A stretch of DNA of 64,000 bases from Escherichia sp. E4742 (lineage in GTDB: Bacteria > Pseudomonadota > Gammaproteobacteria > Enterobacterales > Enterobacteriaceae), in assembly GCF_005843885.1 (NCBI RefSeq), contig NZ_CP040443.1, forward strand, positions 3,472,001 to 3,536,000, given 5' to 3'. Shown here piece by piece: positions 1-8,900 of the stretch. Position 1 is the first letter of the stretch. Each line of letters starts with the position of its first letter. The position numbers and the translations under genes are program-made. Under the pieces are notes generated by a model that made no database searches, was not told the DNA's origin, and saw only the letters and a list, made by a program, of their open reading frames with translations.

Positions 1-94
1 ATTTGTGCCACACTTATTGACGTTACGATTTTGTTAACCACTCTTCCGGCGAGGAAAGTTAGCCCGCTGGTGCATTGATAATAAGGAGAAGTGA

Positions 95-667
95 ATGAAA
101 CTCGTGCACATGGCCAGTGGTTTAGCGGTTGCGATTGCGTTGGCAGCTTGCGCTGATAAAAGCGCGGATATCCAGACGCCAGCACCTGCTGCAAATACCT
201 CTATTGCGGCGACACAACAACCTGCTATACAGCAACCTAATGTCTCCGGTACGGTCTGGATCCGTCAGAAAGTCGCACTGCCTCCCGATGCTGTGCTGAC
301 CGTGACACTTTCTGACGCGTCGTTAGCCGATGCGCCGTCTAAAGTACTGGCGCAAAAAGCGGTGCGTACCGAAGGTAAACAGTCGCCATTCAGCTTTGTT
401 CTGCCATTTAACCCGGCAGACGTTCAGCCGAACGCGCGTATTCTGTTAAGTGCGGCGATTACCGTAAATGACAAATTGGTGTTTATTACCGATACCGTCC
501 AGCCGGTGATCAATCAGGGCGGAACCAAAGCTGACCTGACATTAGTGCCTGTTCAGCAAACCGCCGTGCCGATTCAGGCCAGCGGTGGCGCAACGACTAC
601 TGTACCTTCGACTTCGCCAACTCAGGTGAATCCGTCTTCGGCAGTTCCTGCCCCTACGCAATACTAA
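95..667 (+). CDS. ybaY: YbaY, outer-membrane lipoprotein (YscW-like family)
   Basis: The 190-residue protein begins with a lipoprotein signal peptide ending in the lipobox LAAC. Cys19 is the predicted lipidated residue, and Ala at +2 favours outer-membrane sorting. The middle (about residues 45-145) is a single compact beta-rich domain of the YscW/lipoprotein-chaperone type. The last 45 residues are a Thr/Pro/Ser/Gln-rich low-complexity tail. An AAGGAG Shine-Dalgarno sits five bases before the ATG. In E. coli the function is not firmly established; glycoprotein or polysaccharide metabolism has been suggested only by family annotation. The gene converges on atl and the two share a strong hairpin at their ends. 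Length and order match the K-12 gene, so identity is secure and function is not. Confidence 0.95.
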   Translation: MKLVHMASGLAVAIALAACADKSADIQTPAPAANTSIAATQQPAIQQPNVSGTVWIRQKVALPPDAVLTVTLSDASLADAPSKVLAQKAVRTEGKQSPFSFVLPFNPADVQPNARILLSAAITVNDKLVFITDTVQPVINQGGTKADLTLVPVQQTAVPIQASGGATTTVPSTSPTQVNPSSAVPAPTQY

Positions 668-672
668 GCGCC

Positions 673-702
673 ACTAACCCTCTCCGCCCGGAGAGGGTTA
701 GT
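673..702. terminator. Convergent hairpin between ybaY and atl
   Basis: A perfect 13-bp stem (673-685 with 690-702) closes a GCCC loop. It overlaps the atl stop codon at 698-700. There is no long T tract on either side, so it may act as a bidirectional terminator of moderate strength or as an RNA 3'-end protector. Confidence 0.6.
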
Positions 703-1009
703 AAATCCAGCGATAACGCTGCAAGTCGATTTGTCCGTTTCCCGATACCATCACGCCTTCTGCCAGTAATGCCTGCCGCTGACGCTGTAAATCTGGTCCG
801 GTTAATGAGATTGCTCCGTGGCGGTTAACCACCCGATGCCAGGGCAGAGTGCTGCCTTCGGGCAGGCGCTTTAACACACCGCCCACCTGGCGCGCGGCAC
901 GGGGCGATCCTGCCAGTTTCGCGACATCGCCGTAAGTAGTGACATACCCTTCGGGAATAGCGGCTACGATTTGCCACACGCGTTGGGGAAACGAATCTTC
1001 TTTTTCCAT
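698..1009 (-). CDS. atl: Atl, alkyltransferase-like DNA base-flipping protein
   Basis: The protein belongs to the alkyltransferase-like family. It resembles the DNA-binding domain of O6-methylguanine methyltransferase but has PWHRV (Trp57 in this numbering) where the active enzyme has PCHRV, so it binds O6-alkylguanine without repairing it and flags the lesion for nucleotide-excision repair. TTYGDVA and ARQVGG supply the base-flipping Tyr and the Arg finger. I place the start at 1009 (103 residues) because AGGAAG lies six bases upstream. The usual annotation, ybaZ, starts at 1087 and gives 129 residues, but those extra codons lack a good ribosome site and run toward the ffs promoter. The body of the gene is certain; the start is a judgement. 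Confidence 0.9.
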   Translation of the reverse strand: MEKEDSFPQRVWQIVAAIPEGYVTTYGDVAKLAGSPRAARQVGGVLKRLPEGSTLPWHRVVNRHGAISLTGPDLQRQRQALLAEGVMVSGNGQIDLQRYRWIY

Positions 1010-1102
1010 CTTTTCTTCCTGAGGTAATTTTTCAGCATAATCTGGAAAAACGTCCGAGTGAAGCCGCATTGCGCAAGAAACCAGCATCCGGCACGCAATG
1101 GG

Positions 1103-1131
1103 TTGCAATTAGCCGGGGCAGCAGTGATAAT
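1103..1131 (+). promoter_or_regulatory. Sigma-70 promoter of ffs
   Basis: TTGCAA (1103-1108) and GATAAT (1126-1131) are separated by exactly 17 bp and followed by a GC-rich discriminator, which is typical of stringently controlled stable-RNA promoters. A start near 1138-1140 would give a precursor with a leader of about 24 nt, in line with the known RNase P processing of 4.5S RNA. Confidence 0.75.
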
Positions 1132-1163
1132 GCGCCTGCGCGTTGGTTCTCAACGCTCTCAAT

Positions 1164-1277
1164 GGGGGCTCTGTTGGTTCTCCCGCAACGCTACTCTGTT
1201 TACCAGGTCAGGTCCGGAAGGAAGCAGCCAAGGCAGATGACGCGTGTGCCGGGATGTAGCTGGCAGGGCCCCCACCC
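1164..1277 (+). ncRNA. ffs: 4.5S RNA, bacterial signal recognition particle RNA
   Basis: This 114-nt sequence is the 4.5S RNA of the signal recognition particle. It folds into one long hairpin whose 5' GGGGGC end pairs with the 3' GCCCCC near 1266-1273. The conserved GGAA tetraloop lies at 1216-1219, flanked by the AGCA-containing internal loop that contacts the Ffh M domain. Together with Ffh it targets nascent inner-membrane proteins to FtsY. The mature 5' end is produced from a short leader by RNase P. Overlapping open frames across it are not coding. Confidence 0.97.
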
Positions 1278-1388
1278 ATTTCTGCCTCCCCACCGTTTCG
1301 TCAAAAAATCCCAATATGGCTAAACTTTAATCACGGCTGATGCTGCAAGAATTTTCTGGCTGCGCAGTACGCTTCGGAGGTATGTCTG

Positions 1389-1742
1389 ATGAAGTATGTT
1401 GATGGTTTTGTGGTTGCTGTTCCTGCCGACAAAAAGGATGCCTATCGTGAAATGGCCGCAAAGGCCGCGCCGCTGTTTAAAGAGTTTGGCGCCCTGCGCA
1501 TTGTTGAATGCTGGGCCAGCGATGTACCGAATGGCAAAGTGACCGATTTTCGTATGGCGGTCAAAGCGGAAGAGAATGAGGAAGTGGTTTTTAGCTGGAT
1601 TGAATACCCTTCAAAAGAGGTCCGCGACGCTGCCAATCAGAAGATGATGTCGGACCCACGGATGAAAGAGTTCGGCGAGTCCATGCCGTTTGATGGTAAA
1701 CGAATGATCTACGGTGGGTTCGAGTCAATCATCGACGAGTAG
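1389..1742 (+). CDS. ybaA: YbaA, DUF1428 family protein
   Basis: This 117-residue cytoplasmic protein belongs to the DUF1428 family, a ferredoxin-like dimeric alpha/beta-barrel group. The first 12 residues (KYVDGFVVAVP) form the family's opening strand. FSWIEYPSKEVRDAANQKMMSDPRM is the family's most recognisable region, and it ends with the MPFDGKRMIYGGFE strand. An AGG run (cggagg) lies a few bases before the ATG. No catalytic activity is established. The gene lies alone between ffs and the convergent pdeB. It matches the K-12 protein in length and almost throughout its sequence. Confidence 0.93.
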   Translation: MKYVDGFVVAVPADKKDAYREMAAKAAPLFKEFGALRIVECWASDVPNGKVTDFRMAVKAEENEEVVFSWIEYPSKEVRDAANQKMMSDPRMKEFGESMPFDGKRMIYGGFESIIDE

Positions 1743-1748
1743 CGTGAC

Positions 1749-1773
1749 GGGCTGTGCGGCGTGCCGCCAGCCC
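1749..1773. terminator. Hairpin between convergent ybaA and pdeB
   Basis: GGGCTG pairs with CAGCCC, and an inner GCGGC pairs with GCCGC around a two-base loop. It lies between the stop codons of two converging genes and has no pronounced T tract on either side. It is probably a shared 3'-end structure. Confidence 0.5.
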
Positions 1774-1779
1774 CAAAAT

Positions 1780-3330
1780 TCACAGATGGTGTTCTGCCCA
1801 GCGTAAAAACTCCTCTTTCGGTAATGCTTTGCTGTACAACCACCCCTGGCCGTAATGCACGCCATGCTGGCGCAACCACTCTTCCTGTTTGCTGGTTTCG
1901 ATCCCTTCCGCCACCATTTTAAGTTTCAGTGTTTTTGCCATTTCGATGATATGCGGTGTGACATTTTTATATTCCAGCGCATCAACGAAGGATTTATCGA
2001 TCTTCAGAATATCGACATCCAGATCCTGCAAATAACTTAAGCTCGAATAACCGGTACCAAAATCATCAAGATAAATTTCATGACCAACCTGTCGATATCG
2101 GGAGATTACCGGGGCGCTGATTTTTGGATCGGCAAACTCGCGTTCAGTGAGTTCAAGAGCGATCTGTCTGGGATTGACCTGGTAGTGATTGATCATTTCA
2201 CGCAGCAATTGCGGGATTTTTTCCGAGGTGAGCACGGTGGATTCAAGATTGATCGAAATATGTTGCTGCGGATGCTGACGCAGCCAGTCGCCCATATCTT
2301 CAAAGACCGTTTTGATAATAAGCAGAGTCAGAGATTCTGACAGGCCCGTTTGTTGCGCCAGCGGGATAAAACTATCCGGTGACAACCAGCTACCGTCTGT
2401 CTGCGGCCAGCGCGCCAGCGCTTCGGCTCCGACAATCTTTCCATTCGATAAGGAGATAATAGGCTGATAGTGCACGCAAATATCGCGGTTTTCGATAGCA
2501 TCCTGCAGGCGATGATGCGGTGACTGGATACGGCGTAAAATCCGCAAAACGAACATTGCCGCCAGTAGGCCAATTAACAATCCGACAGGCAACCAGATAA
2601 AGACCTGCCGATACCAACCTTTTTGTAACGTTTTTGTCGAAGCCCAGGTGATTATGGAAATGTTCATCTCGGGGAGAGGCAGGATATCGTAAATGATTCC
2701 ATTCTTTTCGATGTGTTCACCCGGTGTTTTTTGCAGCTGGGTAATAATTCCCTGGGCTATTTCGTCACTGCTGGTAATGATAATGTTATGCACATTGCCA
2801 ATAATCGCGGCATCAATTTGCCACGAGCTATAAGGAATCACATCTATAAATGAGGCGGGGTCAATCATCACTATGTAATGTGCAGTTCCCATAGCGACCA
2901 TGTAGCGGGTAATACCTAAATCGTTGTGCGAGGTTAACCATACCCGATAACCATCGTTCGATATTTTACCTGGCTCGGGGAAGGTATCTGGCGGACTTTC
3001 ATGTTCCAGAGAAGAGCACTGAGGAACGTTGTTATCGACATAGACCACTTCCTGAATATAGCGATAACTATAAGATACCCGGCGCATTTCCATTAGATGA
3101 GCCTCGCTACAGGCTGCGCCTTGCCATTTTTCCAGTTTTTGTAGTGCATCTTTCCCTTGCGACGCCACTTTGTTGGCGCGAATAGCGACGCGGGATGAGT
3201 AGGTATGTAGCTCCTCAACAAATGACGTTTCTACCTGTTGATGAGCCAGCCAGATGCTTAAGCCCACTGGCAGAAGTACGGAAAGGATCAGTACTCCTGA
3301 AATTAGGCTGACCAGATGTCGTGTTCTCAC
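1780..3330 (-). CDS. pdeB: PdeB, CSS-domain cyclic-di-GMP phosphodiesterase
   Basis: This inner-membrane enzyme hydrolyses cyclic di-GMP. Counting 516 residues from a GTG start, it has an N-terminal membrane segment (about 7-29) and a periplasmic CSS domain with the Cys-Ser-Ser motif near 105-107 and a second cysteine near 74. A second membrane segment spans about 244-264, and a cytoplasmic EAL domain fills the rest. EAL itself is at about 303-305, DDFGTGYSS at about 422-430 and EGIE near 475-478, so the catalytic set looks complete. In this family the redox state of the periplasmic cysteines controls activity. AAGGA lies seven bases before the GTG but only one before an ATG two codons upstream, hence the GTG choice. 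The older name is ylaB. It runs in the same direction as ylaC, maa, hha and tomB. Confidence 0.95.
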   Translation of the reverse strand: MRTRHLVSLISGVLILSVLLPVGLSIWLAHQQVETSFVEELHTYSSRVAIRANKVASQGKDALQKLEKWQGAACSEAHLMEMRRVSYSYRYIQEVVYVDNNVPQCSSLEHESPPDTFPEPGKISNDGYRVWLTSHNDLGITRYMVAMGTAHYIVMIDPASFIDVIPYSSWQIDAAIIGNVHNIIITSSDEIAQGIITQLQKTPGEHIEKNGIIYDILPLPEMNISIITWASTKTLQKGWYRQVFIWLPVGLLIGLLAAMFVLRILRRIQSPHHRLQDAIENRDICVHYQPIISLSNGKIVGAEALARWPQTDGSWLSPDSFIPLAQQTGLSESLTLLIIKTVFEDMGDWLRQHPQQHISINLESTVLTSEKIPQLLREMINHYQVNPRQIALELTEREFADPKISAPVISRYRQVGHEIYLDDFGTGYSSLSYLQDLDVDILKIDKSFVDALEYKNVTPHIIEMAKTLKLKMVAEGIETSKQEEWLRQHGVHYGQGWLYSKALPKEEFLRWAEHHL

Positions 3331-3450
3331 CAGCATGTCCTTATTTACGCAGTGTAGGGAAAGTATATCCGATAGCGAATAAGGGCATGCAAAAGATAAG
3401 TGATGTGGGGGAGTTTCGTTAAATGAGTTGTGGCAACGATTGTTGTCAAT

Positions 3451-3480
3451 TCACCAGGCGTTGATGTTTACGCCTGGTGA
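3451..3480 (-). terminator. Hairpin downstream of ylaC
   Basis: An 11-bp perfect stem (3451-3461 with 3470-3480) follows the ylaC stop on the minus strand. The following bases (AATTGACAAC) are only weakly T-rich, so this may be an inefficient terminator before pdeB. Confidence 0.5.
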
Positions 3481-3492
3481 GGGCGATACAAC

Positions 3493-3963
3493 TTATGGTG
3501 TCGCTTCGGTGCGGGCGAGAGTGAAAATATCGTAAAAGGACAACTCACCTTTACGAGCGATCATTTTCTGCAACTGTTCTTTGTGGATGTTCGCGACACG
3601 CGGTGAGTTCAGAATAGCGTCGACCAATGCAGTTGGAACAAAGCGTGTATTGTACCATTCGCCGTTGTAGCAAACCCGGAAATCCAGAACGTCGATATCT
3701 TCGTAATGGTAACGCGGATAAACGTCAAAAAAGAAGAAACCGTTAAGCAGGATGAACAATACCACCAGGAGCCAGACTGAACCAACCAGCGTTTCAGACT
3801 GTAACATCACAGCCAGAGTGGCAAAAAAAGCGACATACATACCGATAAACAGCCCCGGATGTTTACGGATAAAACTGATACTAAAGCGAGGTTTATTATC
3901 GCGTTTTTCGTGTGCATTTAGTGCATCAATTGTTTCGGTCAGCAGGCGTTGTATTTCAGTCAT
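3493..3963 (-). CDS. ylaC: YlaC, inner-membrane protein of unknown function
   Basis: The start at 3963 gives 156 residues, the usual family length, and has AAAGG a few bases upstream; the open frame extends 13 codons further from a GTG. Residues 1-30 are basic and probably cytoplasmic. Two hydrophobic helices follow (about 35-53 and 60-78), separated by a short turn. The remaining half is a soluble domain containing YNGEWYNTRFVP. No function is established for YlaC, and I see no catalytic motif. It lies between maa and pdeB on the same strand. Confidence 0.9.
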   Translation of the reverse strand: MTEIQRLLTETIDALNAHEKRDNKPRFSISFIRKHPGLFIGMYVAFFATLAVMLQSETLVGSVWLLVVLFILLNGFFFFDVYPRYHYEDIDVLDFRVCYNGEWYNTRFVPTALVDAILNSPRVANIHKEQLQKMIARKGELSFYDIFTLARTEATP

Positions 3964-4076
3964 CTTTTGCCTTTGTGGTATCTGCAACTTTTCAGGGAAC
4001 ACCCTATTTTAACGTGGGAATCATATGATGAAAGTAACAGATTAACCACAATTTTGCATAACAGTTGCAACTATGG

Positions 4077-4628
4077 TTACAGTTTTTTAATGACAGTGGC
4101 CGGGTTACCGCCTACGACAACGTTAGCCGGAACATCTTTTGTGACGACGGCGCCAGAGGCCACCACGACGTTATCGCCAATGGTTACACCAGGGTTGATG
4201 ACAGCACGTCCGCCAATCCAGACGTTATTACCAATAGTCACAGGTTTCCCCAGTTCAGCGCCACTATTACGCTCTGCTGGGTCGACCGGGTGCGTAGCGG
4301 TATAAATGTGAACACCTGGTGCCAACATGCAATTATCACCGATACGAATTGGGCAGACATCGAGCATCACGCAATCGAAGTTGGCGTAAAATCCTTTGCC
4401 CAAAAAAATGTTATAGCCATAGTCGCAGCGAAAAGAGGGCTCAATAAAAGCATCTGCTACCTGACCGAATAAATTGGTGAGAATTTTCTGGCGTAATGTT
4501 TGTTCTTCCGGTGCGGAATGATTGTATTGGTGAATAAGCTGACGAGCGCGCAGGCGATCGCGAGATAACTCCTCATCTGCCGAGCGATACAACTCACCAG
4601 CAATCATCTTTTCTTTTTCTGTGCTCAT
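4077..4628 (-). CDS. maa: Maa, maltose O-acetyltransferase
   Basis: This 183-residue sugar O-acetyltransferase uses acetyl-CoA to acetylate maltose and glucose. After an N-terminal helical segment (about 1-55) the chain becomes a left-handed beta-helix of hexapeptide repeats, visible as PIRIGDNCMLAPGVHI, PVTIGNNVWIGGRAVI and GVTIGDNVVVASGAVV. HIYTATHPVDP carries the catalytic histidine of the family. A strong GGAGG ribosome site lies before the ATG at 4628; the frame is open for 31 more codons upstream without such a site. It differs from the K-12 protein I remember at a noticeable number of residues in the first third. Confidence 0.93.
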   Translation of the reverse strand: MSTEKEKMIAGELYRSADEELSRDRLRARQLIHQYNHSAPEEQTLRQKILTNLFGQVADAFIEPSFRCDYGYNIFLGKGFYANFDCVMLDVCPIRIGDNCMLAPGVHIYTATHPVDPAERNSGAELGKPVTIGNNVWIGGRAVINPGVTIGDNVVVASGAVVTKDVPANVVVGGNPATVIKKL

Positions 4629-4799
4629 TACTGACCTCCTGTTGCTGAAAATGCGGCAACACGGTAATGCGAAAAGCCAGTTAAGAGAACGTTCCCGTTT
4701 CCCGAGTGTGATGAATGTCACATGCAGTATGCTTTCATTGCGAATAATATAATAATGTTAATAAACAGTCGGTTACATCTTCGAATGTCTGCTATTTAA

Positions 4800-5018
4800 T
4801 TACCGAATAAATTTCCATACAGAGGAGGGGATCTTGTCGTACAGTTTATTCATGGTCAATTCTGCGAGGCGGTGATCTGCGGCTGAGTAAAATACCGCCA
4901 GTTCATTATCTGATAATTCGTATTTATTTTTCTCGATAACACGCTCAAGCGTGTCAATTGTCTGGCAACGACGCAGACGCATCAAATAATCGGTTTTCGT
5001 TAAAGGTTTATCGGACAT
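4800..5018 (-). CDS. hha: Hha, H-NS co-regulator and toxin-like protein
   Basis: This 72-residue member of the Hha/YmoA family pairs with H-NS and mimics its dimerisation domain, strengthening silencing of AT-rich and horizontally acquired genes. It also lowers haemolysin and biofilm expression. The whole chain is helical, with the conserved [20 protein letters not shown] segment and the C-terminal SSVWKFIR. It lies directly downstream of tomB on the same strand, the known arrangement in which TomB dampens Hha. The start at 5018 matches the family; the frame is open 21 codons further up, overlapping tomB. Hha-H-NS is a plausible silencer of the adhesin island elsewhere in this window, but that is inference. 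Confidence 0.96.
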
Positions 5019-5043
5019 ACTTCTACCCATGGTTGTAATAATT

Positions 5044-5418
5044 CTAACAAGATAAACTCGCAGGATTCTCTTTAGTGGCATTCACAAAACAACGGAACAG
5101 TCGGTTACCTGACTTCCGCCATTTCTGGAGATCCTGCATATTAATACCATAACTACTGAACAACATAAAGGTGTCGTCCAGATATTCATCTATCTGCTCA
5201 ATGAGCTTATTGTCTTCATTATACTTAATTTTGTAATTAAGTGCGAAGGTTGCTATATGCTCAATGAGTTCATTAAGCTGCAGATTGATGGCCGAGGTAG
5301 GGTCGTTAACCCAACCATGGTTACTTTCTTCAAGGTTTGCAAGACAGTCATGATACAAGGTTTCGCAGAGAAATTTAAGCTGCGCGATATCATGTCTTTT
5401 TGGTGAGTATTCATCCAT
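5044..5418 (-). CDS. tomB: TomB, Hha toxicity modulator
   Basis: This 124-residue, helical, acidic protein opposes Hha in the cytoplasm. It promotes oxidation of a cysteine in Hha and thereby relieves its toxicity. The C-terminal half carries the [19 protein letters not shown] segment characteristic of the family. A purine-rich GGGGGA ribosome site precedes the ATG. It is the first gene of the tomB-hha pair, and only 25 bases separate its stop from the hha start. The sequence reads as the K-12 protein. The old name is ybaJ. Confidence 0.95.
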
Positions 5419-5933
5419 AACGCGTCCCCCTTCTTAGCGGTTGAACTAACGGACACCTTTTGGGATGGAAAACTTACAGACCTGGCCTTGCCCTCTCACT
5501 TGTTAGATTAACTATAAGCTACTCTTTGGCGGTTTTCATCGTATTATTACGAAAAATTACAATTAGGAGGAGGAGAGGGAAAAGACCCTCTTCCTCATTC
5601 CTGCGCCGACGACGTAATGGCTAAAGCACTTTGTCTGATGCTATTCATAACATAATGTAATCAGGATGTTTGAGAGTGATAAAATGGTCTGACGATTTGT
5701 CACACTAATACCCAGGATTACTCTGATTATGATGTAATTGACATGAACAAATAAAGAATTGCCGCAAATAATTAAGAATAGCCTCTAGATGCCTGGGGAT
5801 TATTAAATCCATCAGTACGACTTAATATAAATTAACTAACAATAAGTATTTTTTATGAATTTTATGCGGCGTTAAAACTAACTTACGTTTGAAATCATTA
5901 ACTATAAACATTTCAACATTAAGATTACGCGTA
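5419..5933. other. Non-coding gap between tomB and the acrB terminator
   Basis: These 515 bases contain no convincing gene. The stretch is AT-rich, especially from 5,600 onward, and lies between the 5' end of tomB and the 3' end of acrB on the same strand, so it should hold the tomB-hha promoter near its left side. A purine-rich strand (about 5563-5583) can fold imperfectly on the pyrimidine-rich 5585-5598 stretch. I could not assign promoter elements or a small RNA with confidence. Confidence 0.5.
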
Positions 5934-5958
5934 TAAAAAAGGCCGCTTGCGCGGCCTT
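5934..5958 (-). terminator. Intrinsic terminator of acrAB
   Basis: On the minus strand an AAGGCCGC / GCGGCCTT stem with a four-base loop is followed at once by six T residues. It lies 18 bases after the acrB stop, and is a canonical rho-independent terminator. Confidence 0.88.
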
Positions 5959-5975
5959 AGTGATTACGACGTTAA

Positions 5976-8900
5976 TCAGTGATGATCGACTGTATGGTTA
6001 TGTTCGATATCTTCATTTTTGCGGCTAAAGCGGCGGCGAACCACCACGAAGAACACCGGAACGAAGAAGATCGCCAGTACCGTTGCGGTCACCATCCCGC
6101 CCATTACACCAGTACCTACTGCGTTCTGCGCGCCGGAACCAGCACCGGTGCTGATAACCAGCGGCATAACACCGAGGATAAATGCCAGTGAAGTCATCAG
6201 GATTGGGCGTAAACGCATCCGCACCGCATCCAGAGTTGCTTCAATCAGACCTTTACCTTCTTTATCCATCAAGTCTTTGGCGAATTCGACGATAAGTATC
6301 GCGTTCTTCGCCGACAACCCAATGGTTGTGAGCAGGCCCACCTGGAAGTAAACGTCGTTGGTCAGGCCGCGGAAGGTGGCTGCCAGCAACGCACCGATAA
6401 CACCCAGCGGAACGACCAGCATAACGGAGAACGGAATCGACCAGCTCTCGTACAATGCCGCCAGACACAGGAACACGACAATCAACGAAATCGCATACAG
6501 CGACGGCGCCTGGTTGCCGGAGAGACGTTCCTGATAGGACATCCCCGTCCAGTCGTAGCCAACGCCGGTAGGCAGTTTGCTCGCCAGTTGTTCCATCAGC
6601 GCCATTGCTTCACCGGTACTCTTACCTGGTGCCGCCTGGCCTAAGATCTCCATGGATGGCAGGCCGTTGTAACGCTCCAGACGCGGCGAACCGTACTCCC
6701 AACGCGAAGATGAGAATGCCGAGAACGGCACCATCTGGCCATCAGCAGCACGCACATACCAGTTACCGATATCTTCCGGCAGCATGCGGTATTTTGCTTC
6801 TGACATGACGTAAACTTTCTTCACACGACCGCGGTCGATAAAGTCGTTCACGTAGCTGCCGCCCCATGCAGCGCCCAGAGTGGTGTTAATGTCGTTAATA
6901 GAAACACCCAGTGCCTGAGCTTTCTCCTGGTCGATATCAATCTTGAACTGCGGAGTATCTTCCAGACCGTTTGGACGCACGCTGGTCAACAGATCAGGAT
7001 GTTTCGCCGCTTCGCCCAGCAGCTGGTTACGCGCTTGGGTCAGTTTTTCGTGACCGAGGCCAGCCTGGTCAATCAGCTCAAAGTCGAAGCCGGTTGCCGT
7101 ACCCAGTTCCACAATCGCAGGCAGGTTAAAGGCGAAGACCATCGCATCTTTAATTTGCGAGAAGGCGCGCGTCGCACGCATGGTAATCGCTTCAACTTTG
7201 TTTTCATCACCCGGACGGTCAGCCCAGTCCTTCAACGAAACGAACGCAATACCGGTGTTCTGACCACGTCCCGCAAAGCCGAAGCCGTTAACGGCGAATA
7301 CCGACTCAACGTTGTTCTTCTCTTTGGTCAGATAGTAATCCGTCACCTCATTGAGCACTTTCTGCGTACGTTCCTGCGTCGCACCCGCAGGCAGTTGGAC
7401 CATGGTCATAAATACACCCTGGTCTTCATCTGGCAAGAAGGAACTTGGCAGACGTACAAACAGATAAGCCATGCCGACCACAATGATCAGATACAGCACC
7501 AGATAACGCCCCGTACTGCGCAGAATGCCGCCTACGCTGTCGGTGTAGTGGTGCGTGCTCTTCTCGAACATGCGGTTAAACCAGCCGAAGAAGCCTTTTT
7601 TGCCTTCGCCGTGATCGCCTTTAGCGATAGGTTTCAGCATGGTCGCACAAAGCGCCGGAGTCAGGATCAACGCCACCAGCACTGACAGCGCCATTGCCGA
7701 AACAATGGTAATGGAGAACTGACGATAGATTGCACCAGTAGAGCCGCCGAAGAAGGCCATCGGGATAAATACCGCTGACAGCACCATCGCGATACCCACC
7801 AGTGCGCCCTGAATCTGCCCCATCGACTTACGTGTGGCTTCTTTCGGCGGCAGACCTTCTTCCGCCATCACACGCTCAACGTTTTCTACCACGACGATGG
7901 CGTCATCCACCAACAGGCCGATGGCGAGCACCATCCCGAACATCGTTAGCGTGTTTATCGAGAAGCCAAAGGCGGCAAGGACGGCAAAGGTCCCCAACAA
8001 TACCACCGGTACGGCAATGGTCGGAATCAACGTCGCGCGGAAGTTCTGCAGGAACAGATACATAACCAGGAACACGAGGATGATCGCTTCGACCAGGGTT
8101 TTAACCACTTCGTGAATAGAGATTTTCACGAACGGCGTCGTGTCGTACGGGTAAACGATTTTCAGACCTGACGGGAAGAATGGCTCCATCTTCGCCAGTT
8201 CAGCACGGATTGCCGCAGCAGTTTCCAGCGCGTTCGCACCGGTTGCCAGCTTGATACCCAGACCAGAGGCCGGTTGTCCGTTAAATTCCGCGATGATGTC
8301 GTAGTTCTCACCACCCAGCTCAATCTTCGCCACATCACGCAGCAGCACGCGGGAACCATCCTGATTCACTTTCAGCAGAATTTTGCCGAACTCTTCAGTA
8401 GAGGTCAGACGCGTCTGAGCAATAATAGAGGCGTTAAGCTGCTGGCCTTTCACCGGCGGTGTACCGCCGAGCTGACCGGCTGCAACCTGGGCGTTCTGTG
8501 CTTTGATAGCGGTAATGACATCAACCGGCGTTAGCTGGTATTTGTTCAACTCATTCGGGTTCATCCAGATACGCATCGCGTACTGTGAACCGAACAACTG
8601 AACGTCACCAACGCCCGACGTACGGCTAATGGCATCTTTCATATTTGCCGCTACGTAGTCGGAGATATCTTCCTGCGTCATGGTGCCGTCAGTGTTGATA
8701 ACGCCGACAACCATCAGGAAGCTACTGGAAGATTTCTCAACGCTCACCCCTTGCTGCTGTACTTCTTGCGGCAGCAACGGCATCGCCAGCTGCAGTTTGT
8801 TCTGCACCTGAACCTGCGCGATATCCGCATCAGTACCAGACTCAAAGGTCAGGGTGATCTGCACAGTACCTGTGGAGTCACTGTTAGAGGACATATACAT

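Noticed and set aside
1058..1323. Two short plus-strand frames across ffs
   Set aside because: They coincide with the 4.5S RNA gene and its promoter, and have no ribosome site.
1780..3330. PdeB considered as a LapD-like partner controlling the adhesin
   Set aside because: It has a CSS sensor and an apparently complete catalytic EAL site, not the degenerate GGDEF-EAL and periplasmic LapG-binding domain of LapD. Any link to the adhesin would be through global cyclic di-GMP only.
6999..7685. A 228-codon plus-strand frame inside acrB
   Set aside because: It is a shadow of acrB with no start signal and no recognisable domain.
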